Of a stretch of 64,000 bases of DNA, positions 30,738-38,518 are shown piece after piece. The notes beneath the pieces are model-generated. The model worked only from the letters and a program-made list of their open reading frames with translations. It ran no database searches and was not told where the DNA came from. How positions within the stretch are numbered: position 1 is the first letter of the stretch; every line of letters begins with the position of its first letter. Position numbers and translations under genes: made by a program. This DNA is from Wohlfahrtiimonas chitiniclastica DSM 18708 (GTDB taxonomy: Bacteria; Pseudomonadota; Gammaproteobacteria; Cardiobacteriales; Wohlfahrtiimonadaceae): NCBI RefSeq assembly GCF_000375345.1, contig NZ_AQXD01000003.1, positions 62,001 to 126,000 on the forward strand. The letters run 5' to 3'.

Positions 30738-31591
30738 AAACACCATTGATTCTCGACTTTGATCACAGCGTATCGCTTGAACACGCCACAACGATTGATT
30801 TATCGAGTTGGCAAGAAGCCATCCGCTTTGGCTCAAGCCTGAAAACATATCAACAATTGAGCCACTATTTAGCGCGCATTTTGCCATCTAACTATGGCAC
30901 CGTTTTCATGGGCAGCGGCGATTATCATCACATCAGTACGCTATTGATTGAGCGTATGCCCATCAATGAACCTTTTGATGTGGTGATCTTTGACAATCAC
31001 CCTGACAACATGCGTTTTCCCTTTGGCATTCACTGTGGCTCATGGGTGGCGCACATTGCAAAATTACCCCAAGTGCATCACATTCATGTGTTGGGCATCA
31101 CCTCAAATGACATTGGCATTGCCCATTCATGGGAAAATCATTTGCGCCCACTTTATGGCGATAAACTCACTTATTGGTCCATGAAGGTCAATACGCGCTG
31201 GGCTCAATGGATGGGGCTGAAAAAATCGTTTCAATCCTTTGAGACAAGTGATGATTTGATCAATACATTTTTGCAAACGCAAGCGAACAGCACGCGCCCT
31301 GTTTATCTCTCGATTGACAAAGATGCATTGAGTGATCAGGTGGTGCAAACCAATTGGGATCAAGGAATTTTAGAGGCGCACCACATGATGGCGGTGATTG
31401 ATGCGATCAAACCCCGTTTGATCGGTTCGGATGTCACGGGAGATGTCTCTGAATACACGTATCAAACCGGTTGGAAACGCTTATTGAGCCGTTTAGATCA
31501 ACAAGCGCCCATTCCTTTAGACAAACTCACAGCATGGCAAGCGACCCAAAACGCCTTTAACCAAAACATTTTAGATCGCTTAATTCCTTAA
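30734..31591 (+). CDS. Arginase/ureohydrolase-fold family protein
   Basis: 285 residues. Degenerate but recognisable ureohydrolase metal-binding motifs in order: MGSGDYHHIS (about 56-65, place of GGDHS), FDNHPDNM (about 83-90, place of DAHxD) and LSIDKDALS (about 194-202, place of SxDxDxxDP), so the Asp and His ligands for two metals are largely kept. This suggests a metal-dependent hydrolase of a guanidino- or formamidino-type group, but not clearly arginase or agmatinase. Translationally coupled to the acyltransferase-like gene. Its 3' end overlaps the convergent SMR gene by 4 bases. Confidence 0.75.
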   Translation: MKTPLILDFDHSVSLEHATTIDLSSWQEAIRFGSSLKTYQQLSHYLARILPSNYGTVFMGSGDYHHISTLLIERMPINEPFDVVIFDNHPDNMRFPFGIHCGSWVAHIAKLPQVHHIHVLGITSNDIGIAHSWENHLRPLYGDKLTYWSMKVNTRWAQWMGLKKSFQSFETSDDLINTFLQTQANSTRPVYLSIDKDALSDQVVQTNWDQGILEAHHMMAVIDAIKPRLIGSDVTGDVSEYTYQTGWKRLLSRLDQQAPIPLDKLTAWQATQNAFNQNILDRLIP

Positions 31592-32001
31592 TCGGCGGAA
31601 GTTTTTGCTTTCTCAGCTGCTTCGAGCGCCATCGCTTGTTTTTCTGCAAAGGCCAAACAGATGATGCCAATCACAATCAAAAGCGCCCCTAAAAATCGCC
31701 CAAACGTGATGTGATCATTAAAGAGCCAAATGGAGACAATCATCACCGTGACCACTTCCATGTGGGCAGCCGCAAATGCAGGACCAACGGGCGCATGGCG
31801 CAGCAATGTCATCCATGCTAGAAAGGTGACAATGTAACCAAAGATCGCCACATACACCCAAACATTCGTAAAGACGCGCACCACCCAATCCATGCTCATC
31901 GCTAAAGGTTCTGCGGCCGTTGCCGCCAATTTAAAACTTGTTTGCCCTAAGGTGTCAAAGAGCAACAAAATGCCAAAACCAATCAAATAGAATTTTTTCA
32001 T
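31588..32001 (-). CDS. SMR/DMT-type small multidrug transporter, partner B
   Basis: Four-helix inner-membrane protein of 137 residues, SMR/EamA-like. The first helix contains FDTLGQTSFKLAA; aligned on the conserved Lys, its Asp lies where EmrE has the essential Glu14, and the same Asp occurs in the adjacent paralogue. The C-terminus has a soluble Ala/Glu/Lys-rich tail (about residues 118-137) that the partner lacks. Paired SMR genes usually form heterodimers (MdtIJ exports spermidine). It overlaps the partner stop by one base (TGATG) and ends overlapping the arginase-like gene. Confidence 0.82.
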   Translation of the reverse strand: MKKFYLIGFGILLLFDTLGQTSFKLAATAAEPLAMSMDWVVRVFTNVWVYVAIFGYIVTFLAWMTLLRHAPVGPAFAAAHMEVVTVMIVSIWLFNDHITFGRFLGALLIVIGIICLAFAEKQAMALEAAEKAKTSAD

Positions 32002-32360
32002 CAGAAGATCCCCACAATGGCAACGCCAGCTGTGATGAAGGCAATGCCAATCACACGCAGCGGAATGAGTTTTTCATTGAACAATAAGCGCCCTGCAATC
32101 ATGATGGTGATGATGTTCATCGCCGCAAGCAACACGCCTTTTGATAAGGGCACCAACGTTAAAAATGCCAACCACAAAAAGAATTCCACAATGTAGGCAA
32201 TCACGCCAATCCACAGCCATTTTTGACGCAACAATCCTTGCCAATAGCTCGCCATGGTGTCATTTTTCGTTTCGATGGTGGCCGCGTATTTAAAAGCAAT
32301 CTGCCCTAACGTATCAAAGGCAACATTTGCGATCCATAAAACAAAGATCAATCCGGTCAT
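32001..32360 (-). CDS. SMR/DMT-type small multidrug transporter, partner A
   Basis: 119-residue four-helix membrane protein, SMR-like. It shares the first-helix signature FDTLGQIAFKYAA with the next gene, with Asp in place of the usual membrane-embedded Glu; ends GIAFITAGVAIVGIF. Start overlaps the stop of the alpha/beta hydrolase gene (ATGA) and stop overlaps the start of partner B, so hydrolase and both transporters are tightly coupled. Export of a cationic or amine product made by the neighbouring enzymes is inferred. Confidence 0.82.
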   Translation of the reverse strand: MTGLIFVLWIANVAFDTLGQIAFKYAATIETKNDTMASYWQGLLRQKWLWIGVIAYIVEFFLWLAFLTLVPLSKGVLLAAMNIITIMIAGRLLFNEKLIPLRVIGIAFITAGVAIVGIF

Positions 32361-33184
32361 AATTCTCCTTGTACCACTCGTTCTACAAAGTCCACTGATT
32401 GCTCAATCACCACTTTGCGCTCACGGTCAATGGTGATGAGGTGATAGCTGTCATCTAATGGAATGAATACCGTCGGGCCGCTGACATTTTTCTCAATCAC
32501 GCGGGCATTGGTATTGATGTTCGCAATGTCATCATTGCTTGAATGCATGATGAGGCATGGCGCTGTGACTTTAGGCAGATTTTTACGTACATCTCTCGCT
32601 AACCACTGCATCTCTGCCAATGCTGGGTATGGATTGCTCGCTAAACCTGCAGATGCAGCATCGCCGCCTAACATGCTGTCTGACACCACTTTTCGGATTT
32701 TCTCATCTTTTAAGCCATAAGGGGGCTCTTCAAAAAAGGCTTTGTGCTGAAAAATGCCGAGTTTTTTAAACCAGGTTAAAAGGAAAAATAGATGCTTGGC
32801 ATAAAACGGCAAGCTCCAACCATCGTAACGGAAGGTTGTGGCATAAGTCATCACGCCTTTGATCATATCAGGGCGCTCTTCTGCCAATTTCAGGGATAAC
32901 ACTGCGCCCATGGATAAACCTGCCACAAATAGATGATCAACTTTATCATTTAATAATTCTGCGGCCGTTTCAACGCTTTGATACCAATCTTGCCATGTGG
33001 TTTTGCACAAATCGGCTTCTGTGCCGCAATGGCCAGCAAGCTGCATTGCATACACTGTAAATCCTGCTTTATTGAGTCCTTTGGCAATGATGCGCATTTC
33101 ATTCGGCGTTCCTGTTAAACCATGAATCAATAACACGCCAATGTTGCGATCACCTTCGAGCATAAAGCTCACATCTTCAATCAT
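32357..33184 (-). CDS. Alpha/beta hydrolase (carboxylesterase/lipase-like)
   Basis: Cytoplasmic serine hydrolase, 275 residues. VLLIHGLTGTPNEM oxyanion region (about 17-30), nucleophile elbow GLSMGAVLSL (Ser about 95), acid in HSSNDDIAN (about 222-230) and His in DDSYHLIT (about 247-254), so a complete catalytic triad is visible. It resembles monoacylglycerol-lipase/carboxylesterase Est30-like enzymes. It lies between the HAD phosphatase and the SMR pair on the same strand and overlaps the latter. It may deacylate or hydrolyse an ester or amide intermediate in the same pathway; that is inference. Confidence 0.83.
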   Translation of the reverse strand: MIEDVSFMLEGDRNIGVLLIHGLTGTPNEMRIIAKGLNKAGFTVYAMQLAGHCGTEADLCKTTWQDWYQSVETAAELLNDKVDHLFVAGLSMGAVLSLKLAEERPDMIKGVMTYATTFRYDGWSLPFYAKHLFFLLTWFKKLGIFQHKAFFEEPPYGLKDEKIRKVVSDSMLGGDAASAGLASNPYPALAEMQWLARDVRKNLPKVTAPCLIMHSSNDDIANINTNARVIEKNVSGPTVFIPLDDSYHLITIDRERKVVIEQSVDFVERVVQGEL

Positions 33185-33231
33185 ACTTCTACTCTCTTTT
33201 CTCTATTATCTATCTGTGTATTGATGTTTAA

Positions 33232-33885
33232 TCATTTTAGCAGCGGCGCGACGTGGGGCAAAATGTCCGCAAATTCTGTAATGGCGTGATGAGGCAATCC
33301 ATGTTTATCACAATAATGGATGAGTTTGCCTTTTGCATAGACAAAGTCGATCACATGGGAGACACAAAAGTCTGAAGTGCCATCGCCCACATACAGCACT
33401 TGATCATAAGTTTGATACAAAATGTCCGCTTGATGACATTTGCAATTGCCGCTCTGTTTCTTACAAAATGTGGTGGCATACGGAAATTCTAAGTGCCAAG
33501 CTTCATCCCCATCATACACCAAGTGATTGGCAATGATCGGCACATTCGTGATGCCATGGCGCTGTAAAATATAGTCAATCGCGTAATCTAAACCATCGCT
33601 GACGATGGCAACGGGTACTTCAGCTTTGGCCATTGCCTGCAAAAAATCTACAAATGTGGGATCAATCGCAATGGTGTCTAAACATGCATTGAGCGCCGCT
33701 GTATCGGCTTTAAGCAACGCAATTTGCCCTTTCATGCACTCAAGTGAGCCGATCATACCAGCTTCCCACGCGGCTTCTAATTCATCACATCCCGCTTGCC
33801 CAAAATGTTCGATCAATGTGTCGGTGACATCTTTGAGGCTGATGGTGCCATCAAAATCACACAAAAAAATGCTGCTGATTGTCAC
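33232..33885 (-). CDS. HAD-IB phosphatase, MtnX-like
   Basis: 217-residue HAD phosphatase: nucleophile motif I FLCDFDGTISLKDVTD (about 7-22), motif II AIVSDGLDYAI (Ser about 96), and motif III/IV YVGDGTSDFCVSH (about 166-178). It has a Cys-rich insert FCKKQSGNCKCH (about 141-152). MtnX-like proteins are named for methionine salvage, but no other mtn gene is near, so it more likely dephosphorylates an intermediate of the local pathway. Start is GTG at 33885 with AGGA 9 bases upstream; no ATG fits. It precedes the hydrolase by 47 bases. Confidence 0.8.
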   Translation of the reverse strand: MTISSIFLCDFDGTISLKDVTDTLIEHFGQAGCDELEAAWEAGMIGSLECMKGQIALLKADTAALNACLDTIAIDPTFVDFLQAMAKAEVPVAIVSDGLDYAIDYILQRHGITNVPIIANHLVYDGDEAWHLEFPYATTFCKKQSGNCKCHQADILYQTYDQVLYVGDGTSDFCVSHVIDFVYAKGKLIHYCDKHGLPHHAITEFADILPHVAPLLK

Positions 33886-34055
33886 AAGTAATTGTCCTAT
33901 TTGAATAATAATTGTGCTGTATTATCCTAAAAAATCCGCCAGCTGTTGTGATTGTTCTGTGTAGTTTGTGTAACCATTCATCAGCGAGAGCATATCGGTG
34001 ATGTGCTATACTCAATGGATAACATGACGATAAATCATCGAGTACGAGAAACATT

Positions 34056-34736
34056 ATGTCTAAACATATCCTCATTATAGAAGATGATACACGGCTTGCA
34101 GCATTGACCAGTGAATACTTACAAATGCACGGCTTTACCGTGACGTGCCATGCGCGCGGCGATACAGCTGAAGCCACGATTTTACATTTATCACCGGATT
34201 TGGTGATTTTAGATGTGCTATTGCCAGGTAAATCAGGCTTTGACATCTGCCGCGATGTGCGCCCTTTTTACACGCAGCCCATCTTAATCTTAACGGCGAG
34301 TGAAGATAACATTGACGAAATCATTGGGCTTGAGCTTGGGGCGGATGATTATTTAACCAAACCTGTAGAACCTCGCCGCTTATTGGCCCGCATCCGTGTA
34401 TTGCTGCGCCGCCAAGTGCCGAATCATCCACAGCGCTTAGTGTTTGGTGATTTAACCATCGATGGCAGCAATCGCACCGTGCAAATCGCCCATGAGCTTT
34501 TAGATTTCACCACGGCGGAATTTGATCTTTTATGGTTACTTGCGAGCAGAGCGGGCACCATTTTAACACGCGATGATCTGCTCAATGATCTGCGTGGCAT
34601 TACATTTGATGGTGATGATCGCTCGATAGATGCAAAAATCTCCCGCGTGCGCAAAAAGCTACAGGAAGATCCGGACAATCCCACGTGGATCAAAACGGTG
34701 CGCGGTAAAGGTTATCTCTTCACCCTAGATAATTAA
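34056..34736 (+). CDS. OmpR-family response regulator
   Basis: 226-residue two-component regulator. Receiver domain (about 1-120) with acidic pair EDD (9-11), phospho-acceptor Asp in VILDVLLPGKSG (about 53), Thr in LTASED and Lys in YLTKPVEP. Winged-helix DNA-binding domain (about 130-224) ending KTVRGKGYLF. It resembles RstA in gene context and size, but the target genes are unknown. The kinase gene begins immediately after its stop. The divergent neighbour is the HAD gene of the putative small-molecule cluster, so this system could control it; that is inference. Confidence 0.92.
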   Translation: MSKHILIIEDDTRLAALTSEYLQMHGFTVTCHARGDTAEATILHLSPDLVILDVLLPGKSGFDICRDVRPFYTQPILILTASEDNIDEIIGLELGADDYLTKPVEPRRLLARIRVLLRRQVPNHPQRLVFGDLTIDGSNRTVQIAHELLDFTTAEFDLLWLLASRAGTILTRDDLLNDLRGITFDGDDRSIDAKISRVRKKLQEDPDNPTWIKTVRGKGYLFTLDN

Positions 34737-34754
34737 ATGTTTCATAAGGATCGC

Positions 34755-36092
34755 ATGGGCAAATCACAACAATATTCTCAGCAGCCATCCCTCACTTCAC
34801 GCATCATTTTGTATTTACTCATCATGCTTGTGGCGCAAAGCATCATTGTATATGGCGCGCTCCATATTTTTGTGGCATTGCCCCACGAATGGACGGGGCT
34901 CAGTGAAGATTATGAGTTCTATCAAAAAATGCTGGGCGAAAGCGCAAAGCTGCTCGCAGAGCAATTCACTGGCGACCCTATTCATGATCAAGAAGTCGTT
35001 AATACCATCGCCAATCGCTTTAACTTCAATGTGGAGATTCTGCCGCTTGGCACTGAATTATCAAGTGACGTTTTAGCCCAATTCAACGGGGATAATTTAG
35101 CTTATGATGATCGCTTAAATACGCTCTATCTTCGTTATGGTCCGAATGCCCAATTGCTGCAAATTGGTCCGCTTGCCAACAATGACATTTTAGATGCGGA
35201 CACTTCTGCCCTGCTCATTTTTATTTTGGTCTGTTCTGTGGTCAGCGCTTTGATCTTTGTCTGTTTGCTCTTTATGGCACTGCTGCCCTTATGGCGAGAT
35301 GCCATGCGCCTACGTTCAACGGCAGCCCAACTCACCATTGGTGATCTCTCTGCCCGTGCACCTAAAGCCCACAGTTGGTTATTTAAAACACTGACAGAAG
35401 TGGTCAATACCATGGCAGATCGGCTCGATCAACAAGTGCGCAACAGTAAAATCATTTTCCATGCCATGGCGCATGAACTACGTACTCCGATTGCGCGCCT
35501 GCGTTTTGGGCTCACCATGATGGCAGAGTCAGACAATAAAGAGGCATTTAACCGCCAATTGCCCGGCATTCATCATGATCTAGAGGAGCTCGAAGCCCTC
35601 ATCAATACCAGTCTCAACTTTTTTAAAATGCAGCAGCAAGATGTCTTGCCCAATAAGCAACCGGTGGACATCGTCACATGGGCACATCAATTGTGTGATG
35701 CCCTCTCACCCATGAAGCCACACCATGTACGGGCAACATTAGCGATTGAGGATACGACCTTTATGCTTGATCAAAAATTGGCCACCATCGCTGTGAATAA
35801 TTTACTGCTCAATGCCTTTAAATACACATCAAGCCGCGTGAAACTCGCCATCTTCACGGTGGATGATGAATTACACATCGCCGTCAGTGATGATGGCGCA
35901 GGCATCCCAAAAGAGGCTTATGATGAGATTTTCCGCCCATTTTCCCGCTTAGACAACAGCCGCACACGAGAAACCGGCGGCCACGGCCTTGGGCTTGCGT
36001 ATGTGGAACTCATTGCCAAATCCCATCAAGGCGCCATTGAAGTCAATAAGAGTGAATGGGGCGGCGCAAAGCTCACATTAATCTTGCGCTGA
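34755..36092 (+). CDS. Sensor histidine kinase (RstB-like)
   Basis: Inner-membrane kinase partner of the preceding regulator, about 445 residues. TM1 near residues 15-37, a periplasmic loop of about 110 residues, TM2 near 152-180, a HAMP linker, HisKA with FHAMAHELRTPIARLR (phospho-His about 244) and HATPase motifs NNLLLNAFKYT, SDDGAGIP and GGHGLGLAYVE. ATG 34755 is preferred because AAGGA lies five bases upstream; ATG 34737 abuts the regulator stop and has no binding site. Its 3' end overlaps the convergent TPR gene by 15 bases. Confidence 0.9.
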   Translation: MGKSQQYSQQPSLTSRIILYLLIMLVAQSIIVYGALHIFVALPHEWTGLSEDYEFYQKMLGESAKLLAEQFTGDPIHDQEVVNTIANRFNFNVEILPLGTELSSDVLAQFNGDNLAYDDRLNTLYLRYGPNAQLLQIGPLANNDILDADTSALLIFILVCSVVSALIFVCLLFMALLPLWRDAMRLRSTAAQLTIGDLSARAPKAHSWLFKTLTEVVNTMADRLDQQVRNSKIIFHAMAHELRTPIARLRFGLTMMAESDNKEAFNRQLPGIHHDLEELEALINTSLNFFKMQQQDVLPNKQPVDIVTWAHQLCDALSPMKPHHVRATLAIEDTTFMLDQKLATIAVNNLLLNAFKYTSSRVKLAIFTVDDELHIAVSDDGAGIPKEAYDEIFRPFSRLDNSRTRETGGHGLGLAYVELIAKSHQGAIEVNKSEWGGAKLTLILR

Positions 36093-36887
36093 TTGTTTCA
36101 AATAAAGCTCAGCCCATGCGTGTGCCGTATCATTCCATTCAGGTTGGATGCTACTCAAATGGGCACGCGCTGCTGCTAAATCACCTTGCGCTTGATAATG
36201 TTTACCTAAATTCAATTGTGCCTGCCCAAAGCACCATGCTTGATCCTCAAGGGCAATCGCTTGCCAATGGCGCACAGCGTCTACCATATTGCCCTTTGAT
36301 TTTGCCAAATCTGCCAAATAGAGTTGTGCCCAAGCAAAGGATTGTGCATCATCTTCTCGATGAATGGCACGCCAATAATGTTCGGCTTTCTCTAGGTTAC
36401 CGCGCTGCTCTTCTAACTCACTTAAATGGAAAAGCGCTTTGGCATAGCAATTGCGATCCCACTCGGCATCAATTGATTGCCAATGGTGAATCGCTTCAGC
36501 TTCATGACCGCGATCAAGCGCAAGCTCGCCTAAATTGAGCTGCGCGCGAGCATAACAAGTGGCATCCCAATCTAATGCAATGGTTTGCCAATAATATTCT
36601 GCGCCTTCTAAATCGCCCGCAGATTCTGCCAAATCCCCAAGATAAAGCTGCGCCACCGCATAAATGGGTAAGCTCCAACTCATCTCAATCATGCGCCAGG
36701 CCACAAAGGCAGATTCTGCATCATGAGCTTTCGCATGCGCCATGCCAAGCAACATATAACGGCGCGCAGAATCAAAGGGAAATTCAGTCTCTAAATCACT
36801 CAATAGTGCAATGGCATCAAAATATTTCTCTTCATGCAATAAAGCTTCAGCGCTGTTTAAACGCTGATCAACGGTAGAATTTTGCAT
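36078..36887 (-). CDS. TPR-repeat protein
   Basis: 269 residues built almost entirely of tetratricopeptide-like repeats about 36-37 residues long. Each has a recurrent core such as YYWQTIALDWDATCYARAQL, HHWQSIDAEWDRNCYAKALF and HYWRAIHREDDAQSFAWAQL, so tryptophan positions are unusually conserved between repeats. No signal peptide or catalytic motif is visible, so it is probably a cytoplasmic protein-protein scaffold of unknown partner. Same strand as the following Sel1 gene but separated by 52 bases. Confidence 0.78.
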   Translation of the reverse strand: MQNSTVDQRLNSAEALLHEEKYFDAIALLSDLETEFPFDSARRYMLLGMAHAKAHDAESAFVAWRMIEMSWSLPIYAVAQLYLGDLAESAGDLEGAEYYWQTIALDWDATCYARAQLNLGELALDRGHEAEAIHHWQSIDAEWDRNCYAKALFHLSELEEQRGNLEKAEHYWRAIHREDDAQSFAWAQLYLADLAKSKGNMVDAVRHWQAIALEDQAWCFGQAQLNLGKHYQAQGDLAAARAHLSSIQPEWNDTAHAWAELYLKQSAQD

Positions 36888-36939
36888 CTCTCTCTCCTTA
36901 AATGTTGGCGATGATTTTACGTGATTTTAAGCCCAAGCC

Positions 36940-38394
36940 CTAATGCTCACGCAAGAATGCATAATATGGATAACAATACCACGCATCATCATCGACATCG
37001 CACTTCATCAGTTTGGCAAAATAGATACCCTTTTCTGCATCAAAATGCTCCCCATATTCTTGATCTAAATAGAAAGACAACAACTCATGCTTGACAGTGA
37101 CATCGTCTGATGTTGCAACCCCTTCCTGCAAATGTAGCGCTTGTTTAAGATCTTGTGCCACGCCTTCACCATTAATGTAATATCTTGATAAGCGCATCAT
37201 GGCTCGTGGATACCGCCCAGCGGCAGCTTTTTTCAAAAACATCAATCCTTGTTGCTGCATGGTGGGATCATCAATCATTAAAGCATCAATCGCCACATTG
37301 TATTGCCACTCTGGGGACTGAATGCGTTCATACAGCGCATGTGCTTTGTCTGCATTTTGCGACACAATCGTACCCATTTCATATAATCCGCCTAAATGAT
37401 AAAGGGCGGGATCATGGTTGAGATTCGCCGCCTTCTCCACAATGCTCAACATTTGCTGCTGCATCGCCACATCATTTTGACTGAAGACATAACCACTCAA
37501 TGCTTCATACGTTTTCATCAATGCTGAAGGATCACTGCTGTTCACTATATTGGCTAAATGCGTGGCCAACAATGCTTGATGTTTCGGGGCAACGGTTCGG
37601 ATTGTGCCATTGATCGTAGTGGTTTCTGTCAATAAGCGCTCTAATGCATCAACGTTACCCGCTTCGGCGGCGCGCTCAAGCCACGTATAAAAACGCTCCT
37701 CATCCATCTCACTGCCATCATTTAAAGGATTGAGGTAATACCAATCCGGGCTCCATGCAAAGAGTGACATTAAGCGATCAATTGCAGGGGCGCCGCCCAT
37801 TTTAGCGGAGGACTCAAACAAAGCATCAGCTTTTTTAAGATCCATGGGCACAATTTCCCCCTCTGCATATAATATGCCAAGCATGCGTTCTGCATTGTAA
37901 TTTCCTGCTTGAGCGGCTTTTTCTAACACAGCGAGAATGTTTTGATCTGTTTCTTTAGATCGCATGTCAGCTTCCACATTAAAATATTGCACGCGCGCCC
38001 ATTCATACGCAGCATCGGTTGAGCCCAATGCCATCGCGGCTTGCAGTGCTGCCATGCCCGCTTGATATGCGTCATCCATGCCTTCGGCTTGCTGAAAGTG
38101 TGCATGTGCCAAACCCATCCACCCTTCTGCATTGTTTTGCTGAGCGGCGGCACTGAACCACTGCTCCCCTGCCAGATAATCCGCATGACTGCACAATGTA
38201 TCGGCGTCACACTCCACATATTCACGGGGCGTATTGTCTGCAAGGCACTGCCCATAACGCACTTGATCGGCTGCATTGCCAGCATCAGCCGCAGCTTTAA
38301 GACTTGCACACTCAGTCAGTGCGACGGCTGAGGCATATCCACCCAGCACAAGCGTGATCGACAACATTAAACCACTGATTTTAATTAATTTCAT
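36940..38394 (-). CDS. Secreted Sel1-like repeat protein
   Basis: About 484 residues with a signal peptide (MKLIKISGLMLSITLVLGGY then ASA) and many Sel1-like repeats: AQAGNYNAERMLGILYAEGE, FESSAKMGGAPAIDRLMSL, KKAAAGRYPRAMMRLSRYY. Cys residues early and late in the mature chain (DADTLCSHAD; KCDVDDDAWYCYPYY) suggest disulfides in the periplasm. Start 38394 was chosen because it begins the signal peptide and GGA lies upstream; the frame extends to 38439 without a binding site. Sel1 proteins usually mediate protein contacts; no partner is evident. Confidence 0.75.
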   Translation of the reverse strand: MKLIKISGLMLSITLVLGGYASAVALTECASLKAAADAGNAADQVRYGQCLADNTPREYVECDADTLCSHADYLAGEQWFSAAAQQNNAEGWMGLAHAHFQQAEGMDDAYQAGMAALQAAMALGSTDAAYEWARVQYFNVEADMRSKETDQNILAVLEKAAQAGNYNAERMLGILYAEGEIVPMDLKKADALFESSAKMGGAPAIDRLMSLFAWSPDWYYLNPLNDGSEMDEERFYTWLERAAEAGNVDALERLLTETTTINGTIRTVAPKHQALLATHLANIVNSSDPSALMKTYEALSGYVFSQNDVAMQQQMLSIVEKAANLNHDPALYHLGGLYEMGTIVSQNADKAHALYERIQSPEWQYNVAIDALMIDDPTMQQQGLMFLKKAAAGRYPRAMMRLSRYYINGEGVAQDLKQALHLQEGVATSDDVTVKHELLSFYLDQEYGEHFDAEKGIYFAKLMKCDVDDDAWYCYPYYAFLREH

Positions 38395-38474
38395 GACCTG
38401 ATTCCAATAAAAATGACCATTGATTATCCATGAAATCAATGGTCACCGATAGCGCTTTTGATGGATTTTTTGTA

Positions 38475-38500
38475 TAAAAAAACCGAGCTAAGCTCGGTTT
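38475..38500 (-). terminator. Terminator of the purine operon
   Basis: Minus strand AAACCGAGC/GCTCGGTTT stem followed by T7, 19 bases after the ade stop. Confidence 0.9.
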
Positions 38501-38518
38501 AATTTTATCGCTCTTAAA

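Noticed and set aside
30138-30887. Two 119-residue minus-strand frames opposite the acyltransferase-like gene
   Set aside because: Shadow frames; the plus-strand gene has coherent domain structure and coupling to the next gene.
33232-33885. Methionine-salvage phosphatase mtnX
   Set aside because: No mtnA, mtnB, mtnC or mtnD nearby; only the HAD-IB/MtnX-like fold is supported.
33886-34055. Possible Fur-like AT-rich box (GAATAATAATTG region) before the HAD gene
   Set aside because: Match to the Fur consensus is poor and no iron genes are present.
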